Shown here in pieces: positions 41,764-49,519 of a stretch of DNA of 64,000 nt. Each line of letters opens with the position of its first letter. Positions within the stretch are counted from its first letter, which is position 1. Location: assembly GCF_900100765.1 (NCBI RefSeq), contig NZ_FNFO01000003.1:719348-783347 (forward strand). Reading direction: 5' to 3'. The notes beneath the pieces are model-generated. The model did no database searches. It was not told the DNA's origin and was given only the letters and a program-made list of their open reading frames with translations. The position numbers were made by a program, and so were the translations under genes. This DNA is from Catalinimonas alkaloidigena. Its GTDB lineage: Bacteria; Bacteroidota; Bacteroidia; Cytophagales; Flexibacteraceae.

Positions 41764-42144
41764 TTAGAATGGTAAATCGTCGGTTCCGGCATCGCCACCC
41801 GAAGGCAGCTCGTACGACGGAAGGTCTTCGCCTGCAGCGGCACCCGGGTTATCCATCGGGCCGCGTCCGCCGCCGCCCTGTTCGATTTTCCAGGCTTTCA
41901 GGTCGGTGTACCAGCGGCCGTTGTACTCACGCGACTCAGGATCGAACGAAACGGTGACATCCTGCCCGGGCGATAAGTTTTTCACCACGTCGGTGCGGTC
42001 GCCCCAGCTGGTGAAGCATACTTTTTTGGGATACTGTCCCTGCGTTTCGATCACAAATTCCTGTTTGGTCCACGTGCCATTGCGGCCATTACCGCTGACC
42101 GGCTGCATCACTTCTACGACCTTTCCGTTAATTTCCAGGCTCAT
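41764..42144 (-). CDS. DUF3127 family OB-fold-like protein with SSB-like C-terminal tip
   Basis: 126 residues. MSLEINGKVVEVMQPVSGNGRNGTWTKQEFVIET and YPKKVCFTSWGDRTDVV match DUF3127, a Bacteroidota family with an OB-fold-like pattern. A Gly-rich linker (GGGGRGPM) and the acidic ending GTDDLPF follow. DDLPF looks like the tip (DDDIPF) by which SSB recruits other DNA-repair proteins. It may bind DNA or RNA, but nucleic-acid binding is inferred only. Convergent with the porin-like gene and sharing its terminator. Confidence 0.78.
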   Translation of the reverse strand: MSLEINGKVVEVMQPVSGNGRNGTWTKQEFVIETQGQYPKKVCFTSWGDRTDVVKNLSPGQDVTVSFDPESREYNGRWYTDLKAWKIEQGGGGRGPMDNPGAAAGEDLPSYELPSGGDAGTDDLPF

Positions 42145-42209
42145 GCGTTTGTATAGTTAGGTTCGGCTGAGAATAAGTTAGTTACCCTCCTGACGAGAGA
42201 GTAAGATTT

Positions 42210-42217
42210 CAAAATTA
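42210..42217 (-). promoter_or_regulatory. -7 promoter element of the DUF3127 gene
   Basis: Minus strand TAATTTTG, exact TAnnTTTG, 66 bp before the DUF3127 start and after the ccmF stop, so DUF3127 is probably transcribed separately from the ccm operon. Confidence 0.45.
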
Positions 42218-42232
42218 CAAAAAAACGGGGCG

Positions 42233-44821
42233 TTAGGCACCCACCGGGGTGGCTTTTTGTGACTTTTCCTGATCGTCCCATTCGCGATCTTTGTCGCGCA
42301 TCTGGCGGAAATCGCGGTAGCGCCGGAAGGCGGCCATGCCGAAGCCGAGCGACATCAGCAGGCTGCCGATCCACAGCACGTTGATGTACGGCTTTTCCAT
42401 CGCCTTGATGATCAGCCAGTCTTTTTGTGTCGTGCTGGCTTCGAACGTAAACTCGCCGGTTGCCGGATCGATCTCCGTCAGGGCCAGCCGCAGTCCCAGC
42501 TCGCCCGATGTTTCCGGAATGCGCCCCACCATCTGGTCTTTGATCACAAACGCCGGGCGCAGAATGTAGCTGCCTTCGCTGCCCAGCACCCGCACCGTGG
42601 CCCGCACGGCCGCATCGTTGGCACCCAACGAAATACCTTCCACCTCGTCGACGCGTTCTACGCTCACCAGTTCGGCAATAAAATCGTTGAGCACGAAAGT
42701 ATCGCCCACGGCGACCTTAAAGGATTCGGCTTCGCTCCATTCACGTTCCTGATCGGGGGCCATGATCGACGAGACGTGCAGGTAGATGTCGTGGTCCGCA
42801 AACTTTTTGATGTCGGGCGAAGGCGCAATGCCGCCCATGTCTTCGTTGATCTGCACGCGCGGATACATCGTGAATTCCTCGCCTGCTTCGTTGCTAAACC
42901 GGATTTCGTGGTACGTATTTTCGGGGAACAGCTCCAGCGTATCGCCTTGCGCAAAGTAGGTTTTGTCGTTCCAGGTAATGTCCTCCCGCGCTACCGCCCG
43001 GTACTGATCCAGACGCCGAAGCGACTGTTCGTTCAGATAGCCCGGAAAATGCCGTGCTTCCAGCCGAGGACCCAGGTACGTCAGCGTGTAGCCCGCCATG
43101 GCTTGGGGCGTGCCGCGCCACAGCAGCACGTTGTCGCGGTTGGCTTCGTCCGAAAAATCTTTCGACAGCAGCATGCCCGTCTGGTTCTTGGAAATCACCT
43201 TCGAGTAACCAGACGAAAACATGATGCCGATCAGCATCAACCCTACGCCGATGTGCGACACGGCACCGCCGGACAACTGGTAGTTGCCCCGCACGATGCG
43301 CCACAGAATCATGCCGTTGGCCACGAGCGAAAACGCACCCACCGTCAGTAGCGTGATGTACACAAAGTTGTCCACTTTGGTCAGCACAATCAGTCCGGCC
43401 GAAAGCAACAACGCGACGATCAGCGGAGTAGTCAGGTGATTGAGCCAGTTTTTGGCGTCCAGCTTTTTCCACCAGAAAAACTGTCCTAGCGCCGAGGCAA
43501 ACGCAATGGCGACCCCGAACCACAATTGCCATTTGGTGTAGAAGCCCACTTGGTCGGCCGGGGGCGCCAGGTTTGATTCAATGCCCAACAGGCCAATCAG
43601 TTTACTGTAGACCGGAATGGACGTGGGCACCAGTACCTGAAACGACGCCAGGCCCAAAATGGTAGCGGCGATAAAAATCCAGAACTCGCCGGAGTAGACT
43701 TTCACCTCTTTGTCGGTAAAAGGAAGCTCTTTCCAGCGGATCGTCAGCAATACCGCCGACAGGATGAGGAACGTAAACAGGTAGAGCAGCAACTGCCCGG
43801 AGAGGCCAAGGTCGGTAAACGAATGCACCGACGACTCGCCCAAAATGCCACTGCGCGTCAGGAAAGTGGCGTACAACACCAGCAAAAACGAAGCGATGAC
43901 CAGAATGAGGCTAGTGCCCAGTGCGCTGCCGTTTCGGCGAGCAATGACCAGCGTGTGGACGCCCGCCACCAGCATCAGCCACGGAATGTAGACGGCATTT
44001 TCGACCGGGTCCCAGTTCCAGTAACCGCCGAAATTAAGCGTTTCGTATGCCCAATAGGCACCCATCAGAATCCCTACGCCGAGTACCAGCGAACCCACCA
44101 GCGCCCACGGAAGCGCCGGTCGCACCCAGGCGTGGTACTGCCGCTGCCAGAGGCCGGCGATGGCAAACGCAAACGGCACGATGGTCAGCGCGTAGCCCAG
44201 GAACAACGTCGGCGGGTGGATCACCATCCAGTAGTTCTGCAACGAAGGGTTCAGGCCACGCCCGTCGACCGGAACGTAATCCGGATTGATCTGAAACACC
44301 GGCCAGCTTTGCATTACGTCGCGCAGCAACATAAACGGCGAACTGCCGATTTTCAGGTCCAGCCCCGGAATGACGACGCCCAGAATCATGGAGGCCAGAA
44401 ACGCTTGCACCAAGGCAAAAATCGTCATGACGGGTGCTTCCCACCGGCGGTTGGTCGCCATCACGATCACGCCCAGCACGGCGTGCCAGAACAACCAGAG
44501 CAGAAAACTGCCCTCCTGACCGTTCCAGAAGCTGGCGATGATGTATTGCGTGGGCAGGTGTTCGGACGAGTAGCTCCACGCGTAGTGGTACTCGTAATAG
44601 TGGTTGTAAACGATAAAAAAGAGCGTGGCGACCACCCCCATGACCGACACCACGTGGATGCCGAAGACGGTGCGCCCGAAACGCTGCAACAGCGCGCGGT
44701 CGTGGGTGCGGAGGGCGGGCAGTTGCGTGGCCCGAAAGAAAGCGAACGCGGCGGCCACCGCCGTCACAAACATCAGGGTGATGAAGAAGTTACCTAGCAG
44801 GCCGGGAAATTCGTGGATCAT
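42233..44821 (-). CDS. ccmF: Cytochrome c maturation protein CcmF (haem lyase subunit)
   Basis: 862 residues, about 15 membrane helices. It receives haem from CcmE and takes part in attaching it to apocytochromes c. The WWD-type haem-binding domain is NFGGYWNWDPVENAVYIPW (about residues 261-280). Other conserved parts: SFWNGQEGSFLLWLFW and HPPTLFLGYALTIVPFAF. A periplasmic region of about 200 residues precedes the last helix near 820. The last gene of the operon, 31 bp after ccmE. Confidence 0.95.
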   Translation of the reverse strand: MIHEFPGLLGNFFITLMFVTAVAAAFAFFRATQLPALRTHDRALLQRFGRTVFGIHVVSVMGVVATLFFIVYNHYYEYHYAWSYSSEHLPTQYIIASFWNGQEGSFLLWLFWHAVLGVIVMATNRRWEAPVMTIFALVQAFLASMILGVVIPGLDLKIGSSPFMLLRDVMQSWPVFQINPDYVPVDGRGLNPSLQNYWMVIHPPTLFLGYALTIVPFAFAIAGLWQRQYHAWVRPALPWALVGSLVLGVGILMGAYWAYETLNFGGYWNWDPVENAVYIPWLMLVAGVHTLVIARRNGSALGTSLILVIASFLLVLYATFLTRSGILGESSVHSFTDLGLSGQLLLYLFTFLILSAVLLTIRWKELPFTDKEVKVYSGEFWIFIAATILGLASFQVLVPTSIPVYSKLIGLLGIESNLAPPADQVGFYTKWQLWFGVAIAFASALGQFFWWKKLDAKNWLNHLTTPLIVALLLSAGLIVLTKVDNFVYITLLTVGAFSLVANGMILWRIVRGNYQLSGGAVSHIGVGLMLIGIMFSSGYSKVISKNQTGMLLSKDFSDEANRDNVLLWRGTPQAMAGYTLTYLGPRLEARHFPGYLNEQSLRRLDQYRAVAREDITWNDKTYFAQGDTLELFPENTYHEIRFSNEAGEEFTMYPRVQINEDMGGIAPSPDIKKFADHDIYLHVSSIMAPDQEREWSEAESFKVAVGDTFVLNDFIAELVSVERVDEVEGISLGANDAAVRATVRVLGSEGSYILRPAFVIKDQMVGRIPETSGELGLRLALTEIDPATGEFTFEASTTQKDWLIIKAMEKPYINVLWIGSLLMSLGFGMAAFRRYRDFRQMRDKDREWDDQEKSQKATPVGA

Positions 44822-44852
44822 GGCAGGCAGTTCGGCAAAGAACCGTGAAAAA

Positions 44853-45296
44853 CTATAATTGAGCCTGAGGCGCTGTGGCCTGAGGCACTTCTCTAAATTC
44901 GTCGTCCTGGTATTTCGAAGGACATTTCATCAGGATTTTATCGGCCACGAACACGTCGTTTTGATACCCCCCGATGATGACAATCTTCTCGGACTTCTCG
45001 AAGTCTTGCGGCATGGGGTTATGGTAGATGACCTGCTGAGCTTTGCCCTGGTCGTCTACCAGCGAAAACGTGAAGAAGTTGGGGTCGAGCTCGGGCTGAT
45101 ACTGCATCCCGACAAAGTGCCCCTGGGGATCTTTCTGCAACTCACCGACCACGTGAATTTTTTCCGTACGCCCGTTGGCAGCCATCGTGGCGGCTTCCTG
45201 GAAGCTGACGTACGTACTGGCGTCGCCGGCGGTTGAAATGATGATGCCCACCGCCACCGCGATGATGACAATGCCTAGAAGATGTGCCTTTTTCAT
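44853..45296 (-). CDS. ccmE: Cytochrome c maturation protein CcmE, CxxxY type
   Basis: 147 residues: one N-terminal helix (about 4-24), then the periplasmic OB-fold domain (STYVSFQEAATMAANGRTEKIHVVGEL, VIYHNPMPQDFEKSEKIVIIGGY). CcmE carries haem on a covalent bond to a His in HxxxY in most bacteria. Here the site is Cys125-Pro-Ser-Lys-Tyr129 (LMKCPSKY), the CxxxY variant known from some archaea and bacteria. It lies between ccmD and ccmF. Confidence 0.92.
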   Translation of the reverse strand: MKKAHLLGIVIIAVAVGIIISTAGDASTYVSFQEAATMAANGRTEKIHVVGELQKDPQGHFVGMQYQPELDPNFFTFSLVDDQGKAQQVIYHNPMPQDFEKSEKIVIIGGYQNDVFVADKILMKCPSKYQDDEFREVPQATAPQAQL

Positions 45297-45339
45297 AAAG
45301 AGTTACTCAGCAGGAAGTTTGTATGATTATGGCGCCGCG

Positions 45340-45594
45340 TCAGGCATGATGCGCCACGTCTTTTTCGAGTTTGTCTACACGCCGGTCGAGGCGCACGAGG
45401 TACACCAGGACCCCGGAGAGCAGGACGACCACCACCGCCACAACGACGTAGATCTTACCGCTTTGCCGTAGCGTGTCGGCCATTTCTACCTGGGAAGTGG
45501 AACGATCAGGAGCCGCTTCCGAAACATCGGTTTGGGCGTTTAAGTTTAGGGAAACGAGCAGGAGAAAAAGGAAAAGTAATTTTTTCATGGCCAT
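45340..45594 (-). CDS. ccmD: CcmD-like small membrane protein
   Basis: 84 residues: a signal peptide ending LNA before Gln (LNA-QTDVSEA), a linker, one membrane helix (about 48-67) and a charged end VRLDRRVDKLEKDV, as in CcmD, which helps release haem-loaded CcmE. The start overlaps the ccmC stop in TGATG. Many CcmD proteins lack a signal peptide, so identity rests on helix layout and operon position. Confidence 0.75.
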   Translation of the reverse strand: MAMKKLLFLFLLLVSLNLNAQTDVSEAAPDRSTSQVEMADTLRQSGKIYVVVAVVVVLLSGVLVYLVRLDRRVDKLEKDVAHHA

Positions 45595-46313
45595 CAGGAT
45601 TGTAACGACGCATAAGGTTCGGCCGACACAGAGGCGTCAATATTTTCCCACCGTTCGCGCAGGCGCCGCAGCCGAATGTGGACCGACGTGATCCACCAGC
45701 CCAGCAGCGTCCAGCCCAGCACAGCCGGGTAAAAAACCAGCCGAAGCTGGCTGTCCAGATCGTAGGAACTGAAACCTGGATTGCCGCCGTTGCCCGGATG
45801 AAGTGAGTCGGTCAGGCGGGGCAGCACGAACAGAAGGGGAATGAGGGTAGCGTACGCAAAGATGTTATAGACCGCGCTGATGCGAGCCGCCTGCTGCGTG
45901 TCCGCAAACGAACCCCGCAACACAAAATAGGCCAGGTAGATCAGCGTGGCGATGGCCGCACCGTTCAGTTTCGGGTCGTTGACCCACCAGGCGCCCCATG
46001 TAAAGCGGGCCCACAGCGAGCCGGTGATCAGGCCCAGCACCCCGAACAACACGCCGGTGTTGGCTGCTTCGATGGCGACACTGTCGTTCTGAAACGAGGG
46101 ATTGCGCAAGTACCGAATGGAATAGACGACCGAAATGGTCAGGATAATCATCATACCGAACCACATCGGCACGTGAAAGTGCAGGTTGCGGATGCTTTCG
46201 TTCAAGATGGGCAAGCGAGGCACTTCCATCAGAAAGCCCGCGATCACGGTGTAGAGCAACAGCACCACGGCCAGCCCTTTCCACCACCTCGATGTTAAAC
46301 TTTTTTCAATCAT
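45594..46313 (-). CDS. ccmC: Cytochrome c maturation protein CcmC (haem handling)
   Basis: 239 residues with six membrane helices and the WWD haem-binding motif WARFTWGAWWVNDPKLNGAA (about residues 101-120). It loads haem on CcmE. Periplasmic His in LHFHVPMWFG and in the later loop are family haem ligands. It starts 59 bp after ccmB and overlaps ccmD by four bases' worth of stop/start. Confidence 0.93.
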   Translation of the reverse strand: MIEKSLTSRWWKGLAVVLLLYTVIAGFLMEVPRLPILNESIRNLHFHVPMWFGMMIILTISVVYSIRYLRNPSFQNDSVAIEAANTGVLFGVLGLITGSLWARFTWGAWWVNDPKLNGAAIATLIYLAYFVLRGSFADTQQAARISAVYNIFAYATLIPLLFVLPRLTDSLHPGNGGNPGFSSYDLDSQLRLVFYPAVLGWTLLGWWITSVHIRLRRLRERWENIDASVSAEPYASLQS

Positions 46314-46372
46314 ATCTGCGTCAGGCGAAACCCCGAGACCAAAGCCCGCTGTCGCGGTAAAAAGTTCCCTTG

Positions 46373-47044
46373 TTAGCTACGCCAAAGGTACGGAAACAGG
46401 AAGTACGAAAGGGTGACAACGATCATATTCATGGCGAGCAGCACCCCCAGCTCGTCGCGACTAGCGGCCCAGTCCAGCCCATCGAGAGCATTTTTCGAAA
46501 CCCGCATCAACATCAGCAGCATGGGCAGGATGATCGGAAAACTCAGGATGGCCATCAGGGTCGTGTTGTTGCCGGCCTTGGCCGCGATGCCCGACACCAT
46601 GGTGAGTGTTCCGGCAAAGCCGACGGCCCCTAGCAAAGTGGCCAGCAGAAAAAGCGGCCAGTCTTGTATGGGCGTGCCCAGCACCCAGCCGTAGACCACC
46701 AGCCCTACGAGCGTAAGCGTAAGCATCAACACCACGTTGTACACAATCTTGGCTAAGATCAGACCTTCGGGGCTGGTCAGCAGGTAATAGTAGAGTTGCC
46801 GCCCCCGGCTCTCCTGCATAAAACTTTTGGCGATGGCGTTGACTGACGTAAACAAGAGGGTAATCCAGAAAAGTGCGTTCCAGGTCACGACGCCAATCTG
46901 CCCTCCGGCCAACTGAAAACTGAGGTAGACGATCCAGACCGTGCTGACCACGTACAGCAGCATGCCGTTCAAGGCATAGCGTTGTCGCCATTCCAGGAGA
47001 ATCTCTTTGCGAACCAGCGTGCGGATTTCGTGTAGTAAGGCCAT
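46373..47044 (-). CDS. ccmB: Haem exporter subunit CcmB
   Basis: 223 residues from MALLHEIRTLVRKEILLEWRQRY, with six membrane helices. CcmB is the membrane part of the CcmAB transporter that releases haem-CcmE. Motifs: LFTSVNAIAKSFMQESRGRQLYYYLLTSPEGLILAK and GTLTMVSGIAAKAGNNTTLMAILSFPIILPML. The ATPase gene ccmA is not adjacent. The first gene of the operon; a -7 element sits just before it. Confidence 0.93.
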   Translation of the reverse strand: MALLHEIRTLVRKEILLEWRQRYALNGMLLYVVSTVWIVYLSFQLAGGQIGVVTWNALFWITLLFTSVNAIAKSFMQESRGRQLYYYLLTSPEGLILAKIVYNVVLMLTLTLVGLVVYGWVLGTPIQDWPLFLLATLLGAVGFAGTLTMVSGIAAKAGNNTTLMAILSFPIILPMLLMLMRVSKNALDGLDWAASRDELGVLLAMNMIVVTLSYFLFPYLWRS

Positions 47045-47054
47045 GTGCGTACCG

Positions 47055-47062
47055 CAAAAGTA
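47055..47062 (-). promoter_or_regulatory. -7 promoter element of the ccm operon
   Basis: Minus strand TACTTTTG, exact TAnnTTTG, 11 bp before the ccmB ATG. The leader is only a few bases. The longer frame start at 47065 is excluded by it. Confidence 0.55.
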
Positions 47063-47073
47063 CACACAGAACG

Positions 47074-49170
47074 TTAAGGAACGAGCTGCTTTGCTGTTAA
47101 CGGAAACGTCACGACAAACTCGCTGCCTTGGTCAGGATGGCTGTGGAGCACAATGGAGGCATCGAGCTTTTCGACCAAGGTCTTGACGATGGAAAGTCCC
47201 AGGCCGTGTGACTCTTCTCCCTGCGTGGGTTTCGCGCTCAAGCGCCGGAACTTGCGGTAAAGCTGCTCCTTATCCTGCTCGGTAAAGCCTGGTCCCTGGT
47301 CGCGTACCGACAAACAGACATGGTGCTGCTGGCGGTAGACATTGACTTCTACGAGTTTCCCCGACGAAGAATACTTGACGGCGTTGGAGACCAGGTTGTC
47401 GAGAATGCGCGTAAGGTACAATTCGTCGGTTTCGAGCAACAGGCCCTCTTCGCTTTCGCAGCGGAGTGTAATGCCTTTCTGCAGGGCTTTAGCGCGATGC
47501 GGGCGCAGCGCGTTTTCCAGCCAGGGTTCGATCATCACTTCCTGCGTGTTCACCTGGCTGGAGTGCTCCAGCGCGTGAATGTCCAGCATTTTGGTGATGA
47601 GTTGCAGGCTATCGTTCGAGAGTTGACGGATCAGCGTTACAAACTGCTGCTGCTCTTCGGTCAGGTTGCCGTCCAGTGGCAGCAGGTCTGTGAGGCCCTT
47701 GATGCTGTTGAAGGGTGATTTCAGGTCGTGCGCTACAATGCGCATGAACTGGTCCTTTTCCTCGTCCATACTGCGCAAATCCTGATTTTGCCGTTGAAGA
47801 ATCAGGTTCTGCTCTTCGATGAAAAGGTTGCGCTTGATGATCTCCCGGTTTTGTTCTTCGATCCGGTTGTTCTTCACTACCAGCTCTTCGTTTTGCTTGC
47901 GGCGCTTGACGTACGCCACCACCAATACGGTGGCCAGCGCTACCGCCAGCGCCAGAATCAGGTACTGGGCGATGTCTTTCAGCCGCTCGTGTTCAATGAT
48001 CAGCTGATTCTTTTCTTCCGTGGCTTTCAGCAGCTTATACTCCTGTTCAATGCGGTCAATTTTAAGTTGCGCGTCCATCTGCTCCATCAGACGTGCCTTT
48101 TCCGTGCTGTAGAGCGAATCTTGCAGGGCTTCGTGCTGACGATAGTGTTGATAGGCTTGACGGTAATTGTTTTCGCGTTCGGCCAGTTCGGACAAATGCA
48201 GAAAGGCACGCTGCTGCTCTTCGAGATTACCCGACTCCTGCGCGTACTTGATCACCTGATCGAGGAAGGTGTGTGCCTGCGAAAAATGCCCCATTTTAAG
48301 GTGAATGCAACCCATCATGAGGCTGGCCTGGGCCATGAGCTTCCGGTTGTGCGACCGATCGATGACTTGGAACGCTTCCTGCCCGTTTTGTAAGGCCTCT
48401 TCGTAGCGTTGAGCATTGAGGTACAACTCAGCCAACCCCAATTCGATTTCCGCGAGGCTGATTTCACCCAGCTCTCGGCTGATGTCCCGGGCCTTTTGCA
48501 AGCAGACGGTTGCCTGTTCGGTCGTGCCCAGCTTGGTATACAAACGGGCGATGGTCTGGTACGAGGAAACCTGGCCGCGTCGGTTCTGTTGCTGCTGGCG
48601 GATGGCAAGTGCTTTTTTAGCGACTTCCAGGGCTTTTCCCAGTTCTTCCTGCAACTCGTACAGTTGGCTGAGGCTGTTGTAGGTATACCCCATCCCGGAC
48701 GAGTCGCCGAGTTGAGTGAACAGATCGAGGGCCTTCAGGTAATAGTCGTACGATCGAACCGGATTGCCCTGCACGTAGAAGATGCGGCCGATGCTGTTGA
48801 GCGAATGGGCGATCTGCGACGAGTCGGCCGTTGCCGTAGCGATGTTCAGGGCTTTCTGGTGGTAATCAAAAGCCGTGGGATAGTCACCTTTGTAAGACGA
48901 CGCCAGTCCCATGTAATTCAGGCTTTCGGCAATGCCCCGCGACGTTTGCAGGCGTTGTGCCAGCTCAATGGCCTGGCGGCAGTAATACAACGTGCTGTCA
49001 GGTTCCGACAGGCGGTATTCCCATCCTAGTTTGTTGAGTGTAGCAATGCGGTTAAGTTCCTGCTGTTGTGGCAGGCGCTTTTGCAATTGGCTGATCAGCA
49101 CAACATCCTGCCGTCCGTATGCGACCCAACTGAAAATAGCCGAAAAGACAAATACAAGGAGTAATCGCAT
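47074..49170 (-). CDS. TPR-containing sensor histidine kinase
   Basis: 698 residues from MRLLLVFVFSAIFSWVAYG. A periplasmic TPR array (about 30-375; for example ALNIATATADSSQIAHSLNSIGRIF), a membrane helix at about 405-425, a coiled coil, then a HisKA/HATPase kinase: FMRIVAHDLKSPF with the phospho-accepting His, NLVSNAVKYS, DQGPGF and ESHGLGLSI. It ends with LTAKQLVP. No response regulator is adjacent. The start follows the signal-like sequence; the frame extends to 49239. Confidence 0.88.
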   Translation of the reverse strand: MRLLLVFVFSAIFSWVAYGRQDVVLISQLQKRLPQQQELNRIATLNKLGWEYRLSEPDSTLYYCRQAIELAQRLQTSRGIAESLNYMGLASSYKGDYPTAFDYHQKALNIATATADSSQIAHSLNSIGRIFYVQGNPVRSYDYYLKALDLFTQLGDSSGMGYTYNSLSQLYELQEELGKALEVAKKALAIRQQQQNRRGQVSSYQTIARLYTKLGTTEQATVCLQKARDISRELGEISLAEIELGLAELYLNAQRYEEALQNGQEAFQVIDRSHNRKLMAQASLMMGCIHLKMGHFSQAHTFLDQVIKYAQESGNLEEQQRAFLHLSELAERENNYRQAYQHYRQHEALQDSLYSTEKARLMEQMDAQLKIDRIEQEYKLLKATEEKNQLIIEHERLKDIAQYLILALAVALATVLVVAYVKRRKQNEELVVKNNRIEEQNREIIKRNLFIEEQNLILQRQNQDLRSMDEEKDQFMRIVAHDLKSPFNSIKGLTDLLPLDGNLTEEQQQFVTLIRQLSNDSLQLITKMLDIHALEHSSQVNTQEVMIEPWLENALRPHRAKALQKGITLRCESEEGLLLETDELYLTRILDNLVSNAVKYSSSGKLVEVNVYRQQHHVCLSVRDQGPGFTEQDKEQLYRKFRRLSAKPTQGEESHGLGLSIVKTLVEKLDASIVLHSHPDQGSEFVVTFPLTAKQLVP

Positions 49171-49519
49171 AGGAGACTTATTAAACGTACCCGATGAGGA
49201 TGAGGCGGTAATGGCGAACGAACCCAGCACGCTATGCACGAAAGCCTAAAAATAAGTATCAAAAGGATAGAGAGGCGAATTTTCGCTCTTGAAATATTAC
49301 AGAAACGGTGTTTTTTTAGGATAGTCTAAATCCTACGAATGGGCACATTGAACTATGGACGTGGTGCATTGGTCGAAACAATGTTACCCCAATGTTTCCT
49401 GTAACTAGTGTTATTATCGAAAAAGGGAAAACTAATTACGTTGTTTCTTATGCCTGAAACCGGCTGAGGCCCAAGGCTGTCAACAGGACATTAGCACATA
49501 TCACGGAAAAAATGATGAT
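49171..49519. other. 349-bp intergenic region between the two kinase genes
   Basis: AT-rich, no gene. It holds an imperfect inverted repeat GAAACAATG / CAATGTTTC (49375-49383 and 49390-49398), with eight of nine bases paired. No clear promoter element on the minus strand. Confidence 0.5.
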
